This document shows, piece by piece, positions 37,726-50,439 of a DNA stretch of 64,000 bases (position 1 is the stretch's first letter; every line of letters starts with the position of its first letter). Position numbers and translations under genes: made by a program. The stretch comes from Monomorium pharaonis (taxonomy: Eukaryota; Arthropoda; Insecta; Hymenoptera; Formicidae): NCBI RefSeq assembly GCF_013373865.1, contig NC_050475.1, forward strand, positions 1,069,001 through 1,133,000. Direction: 5' to 3'. The notes under the pieces are model-generated. The model was not told the DNA's origin. It saw only the letters and a program-made list of their open reading frames with translations, and did not search any database.

Positions 37726-37836
37726 CTTATTTTTTTGGTTTCCGCTCTGGCAAAGTATTTTAGTCCTGCGGTTTTGTGACCAAAATTCACGACATATATC
37801 TTGTCCAAATTTGTAATAGTCCACATCGATAGAGAT

Positions 37837-38544
37837 TTATCGATAAAGATCAATCAGATCCTGGCAGGAGGAGGGATGTATCGTTTGCTGCTGAAAGCCG
37901 GAATTTCGAGGAATCCGTTGAGTCGGTAGACCGGATGGTCCTCGGACATATATGTAGGGCACCGGACTACGCAAGATTCTCTTCGGACTCTTCTTTGCGT
38001 GCTTCTTTTCTTTTTTGGTGTCCCATTTGGATGAAGTGATTTTCAGAGTCTGAAAGGCCCGTCGTAGAGTCTCAGCAGTGGAAGTCCTCTTGAGGGAGTC
38101 GCTATCACTGCTGCTGTGGGCATCCGAGGGACTGGAGGAAGAGTAGGGTAAGGGAGAGACCCCACCACGAGGTAGACTTCTGCTGTCCTCGGGAGAACTC
38201 CAGGTGCGCTCCGACGATCTCTGCACGCTCGTGCTGAGCCGCTCTTGCGATCGCGTCGAACGCCCTCGTAGCCGCTCTGGATAACAATGGGTACTCGGAG
38301 ATCTGCTGGATCTGCATAGACGTTCACCGCTTCCGGTACTGCCGCCGCTACTACTGCAGCCACTGCCGGTGCTGCACTCATCGTCACCGATTTCGCCTAG
38401 GGGCGTTCTATCACAATGATGATGATGATAATGATGATGATGGTAATAAAGATGGTGATGATGATAATAATGATGTCGATGATGATGCTGCCAGTGATCG
38501 CTCAAATCGATCAATTGCGTGGAATCTTCCATGTTGTTTGGCAT
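37837..38544 (-). CDS. Single-exon His/Ser-rich protein of unknown function
   Basis: The first ATG in the open frame is at 38544, giving about 235 aa; the frame itself is open upstream to 38568. After a short acidic start (MPNNMEDSTQLIDLSDHW) comes a His/Tyr-rich stretch. A Ser/Gly/Arg-rich middle with many SP and RS pairs follows, and then a basic, compact C-terminus: TLRRAFQTLKITSSKWD, KKEKKHAKKSPKRILRSP and RGPSGLPTQRIPR. The C-terminus looks constrained and could be the functional part; I do not recognise the family. A TATA/initiator promoter 370 nt upstream and an AATAAA downstream support a real single-exon gene. The basic tail suggests a nuclear or nucleic-acid-associated protein, as inference only. 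Confidence 0.6.
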   Translation of the reverse strand: MPNNMEDSTQLIDLSDHWQHHHRHHYYHHHHLYYHHHHYHHHHCDRTPLGEIGDDECSTGSGCSSSGGSTGSGERLCRSSRSPSTHCYPERLRGRSTRSQERLSTSVQRSSERTWSSPEDSRSLPRGGVSPLPYSSSSPSDAHSSSDSDSLKRTSTAETLRRAFQTLKITSSKWDTKKEKKHAKKSPKRILRSPVPYIYVRGPSGLPTQRIPRNSGFQQQTIHPSSCQDLIDLYR

Positions 38545-38913
38545 TTGATTCGTATCACTTGAAATCACACGCCTCTACATAAAATAATGGGGTGTCCCAA
38601 AAATGACTAAACTAAATATGCCGTAGCGAGTATATCACTTCTTGTTATGTGAATCGCTTCACGTGGATGTCATTTGTTGTCGGAATTTTGAGGATATGTT
38701 TATATCGCGTATTTTCCACGTGTGGACCGAAAATGTATCTCGCTCCAAGTCGCTCGAGAGAGACTCTTATACACACAGAGAAAGAGAGACGCACTGGTTA
38801 CTTTTAGCAATCTGAGACTCCAAACACTAATTTATTCTTTTCTCTCGTTCATTTGTTCGCTCTCAATTGCTTCTTCTTCTCGTCAGGACGATTATGTCTT
38901 GCTCACGAGATTA

Positions 38914-38950
38914 AACTGAGTCCGGTGCACCCTACACCCAATCTTTTATA
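38914..38950 (-). promoter_or_regulatory. TATA plus initiator promoter of the His/Ser-rich gene
   Basis: On the minus strand, TATAAAAG (38950-38943) is followed by TCAGTT (38919-38914) with initiator A at 38917, a spacing of 33 nt that suits an arthropod promoter. The 370-nt leader contains two short uORFs (MNERKE and MTST). Confidence 0.6.
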
Positions 38951-40421
38951 CTCTCGCAAGTGAACGCGGGAACACGCGCATGCCCCGCTATCCACCTGTG
39001 AGAGTACGTGTGCCAAGGATGTCGAGGGGGTTGCAGGAAACTGTGCAGAGCTGCATAGCGGTAATAAAAACGAGACATCACTATGACGGAAGTTTAGCCT
39101 TCGAATCAAAGTATCTATAACAACAATTTAAAAGAAGATAGCCATAAACATGTGACTCGTATATATTAGGTGTACCTTTTTTTCCAAATACATTTAAAAA
39201 CTTGTCAATTACCATAGAAGTTTGACTTGATTTTTTAAAAAATTATAATATATTGTATTTTATTATCATATATACAAGTGTTTATACAAAAAAAACATAA
39301 ATAACATATTTTTTTTAACTAATTTAAATATTTTCTCAATATAAATCCTATATTTAGCAACTTTGGATTACGTATTTATTAAGGAATTAAGAGAAGTGCA
39401 ATAATGATATTTAATATTCTCTCTTTCGATTAAGTTTGATTGTATTATTTTAATTAATTAATTATTAAATATAAACTTTCTTTTCACCGTATATGCCTCG
39501 TAAGTTCTCGATTGATTATCTATGGTGACATTATCGATCAATTATTACGTATAATATTGCGTATGATTGCGCAATTTTTAATGATCCATAAGGGTCAGGA
39601 CATAATTTAAGCAGTAAAATTTAAATAGTAAGCGAATCAATCAATCACAATCAAAAATTTAAGATATAACGTAAGCAGTAGGAAATCTGAACTGTGATTT
39701 CCTTTTTATTTACGTCTTATTGTTTAAATTTTTTTATGTATCCCAACCTTTATAGAATTCCGATCATACACCAAATACACCATTTTGCCATTGCTCAATT
39801 CTCTCCCCCCCCCCTCTCTTTCTCTCCATTTATAGTATAAATCTTGGAAATAATTAATTATACTGCGATTATTAAATCTACCGATCGATATCGAGGAATA
39901 AATGAGAAAATATACTTTTTTTGTAAAGAAACAATGCAGTGCCAATTATTTGTTTCCCAACAAAAATATTATATTTTCTACATCAATAAAGTAGTTGTAA
40001 AAATTTTTCTAATACAATAATTTAGTTATAATTTTCAATTCTTATAATAAAATGGATGACTACTTAAAAAACAATTACATTTACACGTATAAAGGTGGAA
40101 TAAACGGAATTTTAATCTTATCTTGGCAAAGACAGCCATAATACTCAAGATGTAATATTAATTGAATCAGCTCCATACCTAAATTGCGCTTAATCAATTG
40201 ACTAATATTCTAACACTATATAAATTTAATTCACGTGGACAGAAACGCGTAGCGCGATATATATAACTAATTGCAAATCGACACTTTCTTCTCGTTTCTG
40301 CTGCTATCGCCTTTACTTGGAATCAATAACTCGATAAAGAATACTTGTTCAATGTCACCAGATCTGCTAATATTAGAAATAGTAAGAAAAGAGATATTTA
40401 ACAACAGAAATATATATTAAT

Positions 40422-40462
<41 letters not shown>

Positions 40463-41774
40463 TTAAAAATAATAAATATTTAAAACATTGTAGGCATTAA
40501 AATAATATAAAGTAGCATGTGAAGTAGAGAAAGAATTGTTTAATTTATTTAAATCTAAAAAATTATTTGTTTACTTATTTATTTAATCTTTGGATGTTGG
40601 AGTTTATACAACATACAATGCAACGTGATTTCAACTTACAGTTTTTAATTTTTCCTAATCCTTCATATATAAACTCTGGTAAATTCGCTATGTCAAATAC
40701 AAAAATATTGTAAATATTCGATTACGTGCCGCGATACAAATTAATAAATAAGCAAGAGAGTACTTGTGTATAACGCACATTAATTAAATGTCCATCTACA
40801 TATTTTTTTACATGATTTCCGCACACGAACTAGAAAGTAATCTTAAGATATAACTAATCCCTTGTCGATTGCGTGTATTCGTTATCAATTGTACGATCTC
40901 AATTATTTATCTCTCGTATCTTTTGCAAGTCTATTATCACTTTCTCATGTATGTGATCATGCTTGATGATGACGTCTACTGACACTCATGTAACGAAAAC
41001 CAATACTATTGTCGGTAACTTGCATAACTGCGCATAGGGCGCAATGACAAAAACTCGGCTGATTATGCAACACTACAATGCCAGTTAGAAATGTATAAAT
41101 AGATTTTATAGCTTACAATACAAAACTTGACTGTCATTTTTTCCTCAGTTGTCTTGTTGCTTTTTTCCTCAGAAAATAGCGAATAATCTCACCTATTCTT
41201 CTTATTGCTATTAATTACGAAATTACTGAACTAAATGTTAATCGAAGTAAATCAAAATAATTTAACTTTTAAAATTAACTTTTAAAATTGAAGTACATGG
41301 TCAGATTAGCAAGATAACCAAAAAATTATAATTTAAAATAGGACCATAAAAACATTTGACATAAAAAACATTATAAAAAATTAACTTTGTAACTAATTAT
41401 AAACACATTATTCTAAATTAATTTAAAAAAAAGAATAATTTGATTGCGTTTTATCAATGCATGTAATGTGATAATGCAATGTAGGTATTGTTATGCCTCA
41501 AATCTTCTTAATTTGAGAGCTTTCAATAACGATGAAATTGAATAATTATATAAAGGGTGTTTATGTTCCAAGAATAGCCTATGTTACCTACACAATTATA
41601 TGTATGCGTAATATGTATGCGTAATATGCTTTGAATTAATTATGACAACAGCACGTAACAAAACGCAAATATATTAAAACCCATCTCGCATATTTATGTA
41701 ATTATAATTATAAGAATTACAAACATGCGTTTGCAAGGTCACATATGTTTCGTTTTAAAATAAATAATAAAAAT

Positions 41775-41887
<113 letters not shown>

Positions 41888-42956
41888 TGCGTGCGCGCGT
41901 GTATATGTGTGTATGTATTTGCGGAAAAGCGGCAACAATACCGCTCGACCACGAGCGAACTTCTCGCGTTCCCACGGCCTTTTTTTATTAAATGGAAATG
42001 GATGGATGGATGGAAAATTTGTCATCGTAGAGAAGACTAGGGATTTGGCAGAATTTGAAAGAATTTGAAAGGTGGCATTGCGAGGATCTAAAACGCATAT
42101 TTTTCGAACTATCTCTAATTACTGTTATGCGATACACATGCCAATTCTGAAGAACGCTTGTGTTGGACAACATGAAGTGATTATTCGTGTTGTGGCTTCT
42201 CCTACGTTCGATCCTTACGTAATCAGATTTATAACGTAATAACATGACACGTAACAGCCTTTTTGCAACAGATTACCATTAACGAGTGAGAACAGAGTTA
42301 TGTTGCGTCGAGGACGACTTTGTCTTACAATGATTAAAGAGTCATAATGTCTCACTTATTCGCGCGTGCGTAAATTTCTTTAATCACTTCTCTGAATTTC
42401 TTAGAAAATAATACCAAAATTTTTCTTGACTTTTGTACAAAATTATCTTTAATAATACTATTCAATACTATTCCATTTTATACTCTGATTTAATTCTCTT
42501 TTTGTTTTTTATTTACAATTACCATTTAAAAATTTGGATGCGATAAATACTTGAAATATTTTATTTCCAATTCGAAAGTGATTCATACAGTTTAATTAAA
42601 GAAAGTTTCCATAGATTCGAGTTACGTAGAATATTCGATAGGTTTATTCGTATCTGTCTAATTTCATCTCAAAGAATTCCTCAAAATAACATATTGATGT
42701 CCATTTAACATGTCTATAATACGTAATACGGACGCGTTTGCTTGCACGTCATCGATGATTCTTTCGCGATATGTATGCATCATACATGTATATTTAAGAG
42801 CATTGCGTCAATCTGCATACTTTCCACGCTCTATACGCGTATGTTCGGATACAGTAGGTCTTCCAGATAGTTTAACTTACATAAATGCAAAAATAGTGTC
42901 ATATAAATATAACAAGTCTAACAGTAGATTTTGATTTGTCTTGGATGTAAAATGAT

Positions 42957-42961
42957 CTCTC

Positions 42962-43055
<94 letters not shown>

Positions 43056-43080
43056 TCTCCCTCTCTCCCTCTCCCTCTTC
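42957..43080. repeat. (CT)n microsatellite
   Basis: About 100 bp of CT followed by CCCT units, 300 bp beyond the end of the first cuticular gene. Confidence 0.95.
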
Positions 43081-43181
43081 CCCCCTTCCTTCTACCCCTT
43101 TCTTTTTCTCTTACGTAAGAAATAAATCGTAGAGATAGGATGTGTGAATAAGAAACATTCATGTAATTGCTTTTAAGCGGT

Positions 43182-43187
43182 TTTATT
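43182..43187 (-). terminator. Polyadenylation signal of the first cuticular gene
   Basis: AATAAA on the minus strand, about 190 nt downstream of the stop codon. Confidence 0.45.
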
Positions 43188-43378
43188 GATTCTGAATCTA
43201 ATGAAATGCAAGTGTGGAGTTAATTGAGTTGATGTAAAAGTAATGAAAAAAATGAACCACAGAAAACAATCCGTGGTTAATTTTTGGAAAAAATTTCATG
43301 AGCGTTGATCAATTTGTGAAGTGTGCTATGAAAATTAGTCCTTAATCTCCGATGCCTGGTCCTCCGGTGTTTAGACGA

Positions 43379-44690
43379 TTAGGCCACGTAGGCGTAACTC
43401 TTGTACGCGTACGGTAAGGCCGGATATGCCGAATATGCGCTATAAGTCGGTAGACTATATGCGCTGTAAGCTAATGGAGCGGAAACGATGGGTGCGCTAT
43501 AAGATGTCACAAGCGGGGCGCCGATGATCGCGCCGGGTGCTGGTGCAGGTGCAGGTGCAGGTGCAGGTGCAGCCGCGGCAAACGCCAAAAAGGCAAACAA
43601 GCACAACTGTAACAGTGATATAATATAATATATAATAGTATATATAATAACATAATATATAATAATTTTATTCATCAATATCACTCAAAAAAATGATCTT
43701 GCAACTTGAACAAAAATTATATAGTATGTGTGTAAAAATTAGTCAAGGTAGATAAATGATTAACAAATACGGTGTACATATATGTATTGCACTTAATCAA
43801 TCTAATATACTACTGATAGAAGCAGAATTTACAAATTCTATACGTGACAGCCAAAATTTTAGCAGATACAAAAATTAGTGGTACATTTTCGTTGCAACAT
43901 CAAGAAGTCTGTCTATATCAGCAAAAAAATTTGTTAACATATGATACATCGATAACGACGATACATCGCAAATGGTAATGACAATAACTATATGGCCAAC
44001 AAGTTCTTTCGCGTGGTATATTAACAATGCTCATTTAAGACAATTTTATATAACACAGTGTTGTACATAAAAAATAAGGCAATCTGTAAGATAATAAAGA
44101 TATCTTGCATCTTTTCTTTCAACTTTTAAGAAATTTTATTTTGTAATTGTTAAATTTATTTGATGAATTAATTTAGAACATTTATATAATAAATCACCGA
44201 AACAGAGAATATACGTTTCTCAACGTACGTTATGTTGCTGAAAAGTCTTCGCAACGCGTATTTCTATCAGCGACGAAAATAAATCTGCGATACTTTTGAA
44301 AAAATCGCGAGTGTGCGAAGTGAAAAAAATATTCGTGATTATAAGTGGAAATTAGAAAAGTACAAGATTTTAAATTTGTGTAAAAAAATCGAATTTCTTG
44401 TAAAGTTTCCGATACAATAAAAAATAACCGCAAAATGCTTTGTGATGATGAGACGCAGTAATGCACGAAAAAATACAAATCGATATTACAAGTGTTAGAA
44501 ATTCGAGAGAAAATTAAATATATAAATATCGACGTATCCCATATACTTATATATATCCGATTGTGATATGCGAGAAGAATAGATATTAGCGGCCAATCGA
44601 TTCCATTTAAAAGAGAGAGACAAAAATTGCAAAAAATATAAAAGAATAAATCTTAAGAACAAATCTCAATTGACTCACCAGTTTGAACAT
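43379..44690 (-). CDS. Small secreted Ala/Pro/Tyr-rich cuticular-type protein 1
   Basis: Two coding exons on the minus strand: 44690-44679 (MFKL, then GTGAGT) and 43606-43379, giving 79 aa. The join gives MFKLLCLFAFLAFAAA, a textbook signal peptide, followed by an (AP)n repeat and a Tyr/Ser/Ala segment with AYSAYSLPTYSAYSAY. Its length, the absence of a Rebers-Riddiford motif and the repeats place it with low-complexity cuticle proteins of the apidermin or CPLC sort; the exact family is uncertain. TATATAAG at 44767-44760 lies about 77 nt upstream of the ATG. Secretion into the cuticle is inferred. Confidence 0.75.
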
Positions 44691-44759
44691 GTTGGAGCTC
44701 GTGTATATGTCTGGCTTTGCAGTCAGTATGATAATACTCCAAAATACGACGTACGACGT

Positions 44760-44767
44760 CTTATATA
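44760..44767 (-). promoter_or_regulatory. TATA box of cuticular gene 1
   Basis: TATATAAG on the minus strand, followed by an initiator-like TCATAC about 38 nt downstream. Confidence 0.55.
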
Positions 44768-47198
44768 GCAACAAGGAATCCCTTGGCTGAATCTCCTTAC
44801 CTCCACCTTCCTTCACCGGCTAGCTCTTTTGCGCTTTCTTAGCGTACCTTCGAAGAGGGCGTCGCCTTGTTCAGGTGGAAAACGAACGCGCGCTAGGCCG
44901 CGAGTTCTTCTTTCCTTCCTTTTTTTTTTTTAGTCGCTGTTGCCGTCAACCAATGAAGCTTTGTTGCGCGATCGTACATTAATATGGGGTAGGGGTGAGC
45001 GTGATGATTCTTCAAGGTTCCTCGTGACGGCCAGGCGTGGTCAAACTACTCTCCTTTTCTGTCTCGGATACCAACAGGAATATATACTTACGTTACTAAT
45101 AGAGTTTCTCGACAAATAAACCTGTATATCACAAAATATATCGCAAAAAGCTACTACCTAGCTAACTTTTCTATGATCCAAGTGATTATTAAATAATATA
45201 TCAATTTTATAAATAAATTGTATTCTTTGTGATATTGTATTTTCTTTTTCTATCAATACGCATTAAAAGATTTATATGAATTGCACGGCTAGTAATTTAA
45301 TTACTTATAAAAGTTTAATTAATACTTACGTTATGGTAATCTATTAATTAAAAATTTTTTTTAATTAATCGTTAATTACAATGTGGAACATTGTTAATAA
45401 TTTAAAGACTCTTTTGTATCATAGACACTCGACTATTATTAGCAATAATTAATTGCGATTTTTACCTAATTAACTATCTATATGTCAATTCTTGACAAAT
45501 ATTTCTCATATAACGCTGATATTAACTAATTTAACTTACCTTTATATATAAAAATGTAATACTGGCCAATATTAATTTGGCCAATAATTAACACTTATTC
45601 TCAGTATTAAAAGTATTGTTGTTAGTATTTTTTATTTTTAAAATAAATAATAATTACTAGCCAAGTTAATACTATAATATTACCAGTATTACATTTTTAT
45701 AAGGTCGAAAACTAATTATTACTTTACTCTTATAACAATATATTGCAATTTTTAACATTATGAGTGCTACAGTATACCGTGATATTATCCGTTCACATTC
45801 TTCTGAAAAGGATCTTTAACCCTTTTTTTAGTTAACGTACCAGAGGATACTCTGGCATACTCTGCGTATTTTAAATTCACGCAGAATTAATAAAAACTGG
45901 AAAGTAAGACGACTAGATATGACGGAAGGAAAAAGTTAAGTGTTCAACGTATATTTCTCAATGTAAGATCTCAACGTAAGATTCTCAACGTAAAGATTAT
46001 GAACACTTAAACAGGACAAGGTATGTCATACCCTGGTGCAATAACGACGCCAGTGAAAATACGTACGGTAACTGATAGTTAAAATTATTTTGCGACTCAA
46101 TTAGAGGCCACAGAGTATTTTGAAGTATGCCTACATACTGATTTGATCGATTCATAGAAGCAGTCTTGCTTATTTTAAATTTTCTAGGCAAACGCCTTGA
46201 ACATTTATGTATGAACTTGAAATTTATCAAAAGTCAATCATATTCCCCCCTCCCCTTCGATCTCCTTTCCTCTTCTTCTTTCATCTGATAGACGCAATAC
46301 ATTTTAAGATAAACATCCCTGCCGAGATTTCAGAAATGTTTTGTTAATTACGTCAGCTCACGTGTGACGTCTACAAATTTTTAGAAGAAACTGTCTACAT
46401 ATTACACCCTACATCTTTAATATATCATAAAAAGATATAATATGAAATCAAGCGAATTAAATAGAGATACATATAAAAGATACGCATGGAATAGAATACG
46501 CAGTTTGTATATAAAAATGTATTACTTGGAAAATTCAATTTTATTTATCTAATTTCTTTTTTATTTTTATTACTTAAAATGCAACAGATTGGAATACTTC
46601 ATGCATAGCATTTAATCTTTGTTTCGAAGACTAACAAAGTACTCATATTTGCTATTTTGATATAAAAAATTTCTATATAAATTAATAACAGAATAGTTTC
46701 TCGTGAATAACACACGGTCGTGGATAACACAATAAGCTAAACATAATTAACACAGCACATGTTTATTCCTTACCAACTGTAACATCTTACAGATTAATTA
46801 CTTGCACTGTTATTTAATTTTTCCATCCTATCGACCAGTCTGCGTTGTCAATGCGTGGAATATAAGATGGAAAATAACGGGATGTATAATTGACGCATTG
46901 TCCAATACACTGACAGATACATCTCTACTTCCATAATGACAAATAAAAGTTGTCGTGTATTTCTCGCAAATAATTCTATTCATTTCGGTGGAAGTTGAAT
47001 TGAGAAGGAAAATCGAGATGATTGTTTACCCTTGCTCTCTTAATGTCACGAGTGGGTGCCAATTCACTTTCGACAAGTTTTATCGGCTCGTTTCACGCTT
47101 GCATGAATAAAGCTAATTTTACCAAGCAAAATGAGATTTTAGTTTCCATCTTTCGATTTCCGTCAAAGTTAAATGACTTCCATTAATTCTGTATTTAA

Positions 47199-48011
47199 GG
47201 GGGGCAAGTCATGTAAATCAAAATTTTTTAGTAATTTTTTTTTCTTGCTTAAATTTATAGGAAATTTTCCGTAGAATATGAAAAAAAATAGTAGAAACCG
47301 ATTTGAGAGTTCCTTCTATGTTATTTTCGTCGAAAAGCGAACGGTCGAATTGGGCGGAGTATTCATGTAGACGAGTCGGTCTTTCGATCTCTCTGTAATA
47401 AATGTTAACCTGGCTGTGTTAGAATAATGTTTGAAAAACAGGAAGATCTGCTCTATAGCCCTGGAATCGCAGATTAGTAAAAAACTGCGGTAAGTTAAAA
47501 TAAATTACGATTTTTTCACGATTTTGTTACTCGAACTTTAAACGCGTTTTTCTCCAAACTACTTTTTTAAAATTGAACCTTTATTTGTAATTGTATTGTT
47601 TAAATAAATTATTTTTATTGCATAATTAACACGAAAATTTTTCGTAAAAATCAATACTTTTTTTTCTACGTGTCGCCATTTTTACAATTTTGCATTATTT
47701 TCTTTAAGAATAGGTTCAACAATTAATAACGCAAACCGTACAAAAAAGAAATCTATTTGGTTTTTTTGTTTCAGATGAATACAAGTAGCGCTACATTGCA
47801 CGCCGACAGGTGACTTCAACGTCGACGCATTAGATTTACATTATTATTATTTATAAAATATATATTATTTTTCTGTCAAAAAATATTTTTTTAGTAGTTC
47901 AATATTACAATAACATACCCTGAAAATTTCAAAAGAATTGGTTGTATAATTTCCTCAAACAAAATTCCAAAAAATCACTCAATTTTCAGCGCGTTACATG
48001 ACTTGCTCCCC
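47199..48011. mobile_element. 813-bp non-autonomous element with TTAA target duplication
   Basis: TTAA at 47195-47198 and 48012-48015 flank inverted ends GGGGGGCAAGTCATGTAA and TTACATGACTTGCTCCCC (one mismatch). The inside has no long frame, so it is a deletion derivative. A TTAA duplication is typical of piggyBac-type transposition, but those ends usually start CCC; the superfamily is therefore open. Confidence 0.7.
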
Positions 48012-48924
48012 TTAATAATTTGTGTTTTTAAATTTATCTTTAAAATTTCCTTTAAATTAGCTCTACATATATTTCTCTATTAATATATATTTATCTTTTA
48101 TTTTTGTGTACAATATCAAATATCGAACTTTTACAATTGAATAAAAAATCACTATACTGCACTTATATATTAAAAATACGTAAGTCAAAAGCATTTAGCG
48201 CATAGCAACGTAACAGAATCATGTACAAAAAAGGTGATATTTTGTTTTTATTTTTTTCTTTATAAATATTTGAAAAGTAATCAAAAAAGCAAAAAATAAA
48301 AAGCAAAAAGCAAACTAATAATTACACCTAACAAATTAACACAAGGTATTGTGAAAGTAAATATATAACGTTAAGAATATTTTTCATAAAAAATTAATAT
48401 TTTTACATTGTCAAAAGATTAACATTTTTATCAAGCTGTCACGTTAGCGCTGTTATTTGACGTATTACTTTATATATTATACATATAAAATGCAACAAAT
48501 TACATTTGAAAGGTTCAAAGAGTCAATCAATAGCAGTAACAAGAGAGGATTAAAAAATCAAATATTTTCGACATGTTACATTTAGTTAGAATTTAATCAA
48601 AGTAACTAAAAGTAACAGGATGTATAACGTGTTGTTGATGATATCTCGAGAGAGAGAGAAAGATCGATCAATCCATATAATTTGAAGCAAACGAACGTGC
48701 GGCGCCGATTAAGGCGTTCCGCGCGCGGGTAGACTCGACGAACTTGAACTTGAGAAAAAATATGCGAGCATCGCCTTGAAGTTCTCTTCGTTGACTCTGA
48801 CGAGATCCGGTTGACTAAACGAGAAAGAGCGAAAGAGGGAGACTGGAAACCAAAACAGGACTGACCGTATTGAGAAAATTATATTACTAGCAAAGGCCAC
48901 ACGACGTCGACGATCTCGAACGAG

Positions 48925-49034
<110 letters not shown>

Positions 49035-49512
49035 GTTTGCTTTTATTTCTTTGATTATGCCGTGACATAAACTGCCCAAAGCACTCTCCTTATATTAAGA
49101 GAATTAAACTCGTATCACGTATATTCGGCTGCTCGTTTTCCTTCACTATACGTCAAGTCAAAAAGATTTTAAAAATAAGAAGATTCTAAAGATTTCTAAA
49201 AATAACATTTGTCAGTGTAAATACGTTTGTAAAGAAATATTTTATAATCTTTACCAGATATGCTTATACATATAGATAATTAGTGTATAATAATATTTTA
49301 AGATACGATAAAAGCTATAATCAAAATAATATTAAAATATTATCACTATGATTAAATAAAGAAACTAATACAGTTTCTTACTACTAGTTGAAAAAAACTT
49401 TACCTAATTGTAGTGAAGAGGGTAAATTTTTCTAAAAAGATGTAAATAAAAGCTATAAAAATAAAGTATACGGTAAAAATTCAGAAAGAGAGAGAGATGG
49501 GAAAATGGAGAA

Positions 49513-49518
49513 TTTATT
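49513..49518 (-). terminator. Polyadenylation signal of cuticular gene 2
   Basis: AATAAA on the minus strand, about 155 nt beyond the stop codon. Confidence 0.45.
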
Positions 49519-49670
49519 GAAATTAATCAAGATTACAAAAAACTTGACATGTCACGAGATAAAGTTTGAATTTAATCCTTTGCAGTAACGACACATTGTC
49601 AATCAATTAATTTTGCCATAAAAATTTGCAATAGAAATCCATACATAGGCAATCGATTTCGATTTATGGA

Positions 49671-50002
49671 TTACAGCAAAATGGGTGCAGAATAGGCAGT
49701 GTACGCTGCAGGTGCAACGGCATGAGTGCTGTAAGCTGCCAAGGGCGTTGCGGCGTAGGTGATCGGAGCTGCTGCGAGTGGAGCTGCAGCAAGCGTGTTG
49801 TAATTCCGGGCGATCACTTGACTGCTACTGGCCGTCACAATCGGTGCTGGCACTGCCGCGATTGCCGCAGGTGCCGCCAGAATTGCTCCTGGAGCAGGTG
49901 CAGGTGCAGCGTAAATGATAGTCAGGAGAACGGAGAGAATGTACTAGAAAAATAAATCGAATCATATGTTTATTAATAATCATGACACTAAAAGAGACAG
50001 AG

Positions 50003-50066
<64 letters not shown>

Positions 50067-50349
50067 AAAAGAAGAAGAAATGGAGAACATATTAATCAGT
50101 AATGCACAAAAATTGTTATTGCAGTATATATTTCTAAAATGCTTAATTGAATAAAAAACTACTTCAAAAGAAGTGCAAATAATAACTTTCCAACAGATTT
50201 CACGTGCACATGAAATGTTGCTTTTTGAGAATGTAGAATGATAATTGTGTGAAATCAAGAAGGAATAATAATTTAATTACAAAATACTTAATAAATAATG
50301 TTTTTATAACAAGAATTAGATAACTTTAGGAACTTACCAGCTTGAACAT
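49671..50349 (-). CDS. Small secreted Ala-rich cuticular-type protein 2
   Basis: Coding exons 50349-50338 (MFKL, then GTAAGT) and 49943-49671, 94 aa. The spliced start MFKLYILSVLLTIIYA is a signal peptide; the mature part is Ala/Pro/Val-rich (APAPAPGAILAAPAAIAAV) and ends in Thr/Tyr/Ala-rich YSTHAVAPAAYTAYSAPILL. The first exon, the intron position after codon 4 and the SAPI ending mirror its neighbours, so these genes look like tandem duplicates. TATAAAGG at 50435-50428 is the probable TATA box. A GA microsatellite lies in the intron (50009-50062). Confidence 0.75.
50009..50062. repeat. (GA)n microsatellite in intron of cuticular gene 2
   Basis: About 25 GA units between the two coding exons. 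Confidence 0.95.
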
Positions 50350-50427
50350 GTTGAAAGGTTTAACGTCGAGAATGTTGTTCGAAACGAAGAAAGAAAGGAT
50401 TCTGCCTTCCGAATGAAAAAGCAAAAG

Positions 50428-50435
50428 CCTTTATA
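50428..50435 (-). promoter_or_regulatory. TATA box of cuticular gene 2
   Basis: TATAAAGG on the minus strand, about 79 nt upstream of the ATG, the same distance as in cuticular gene 1. Confidence 0.55.
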
Positions 50436-50439
50436 GCGT

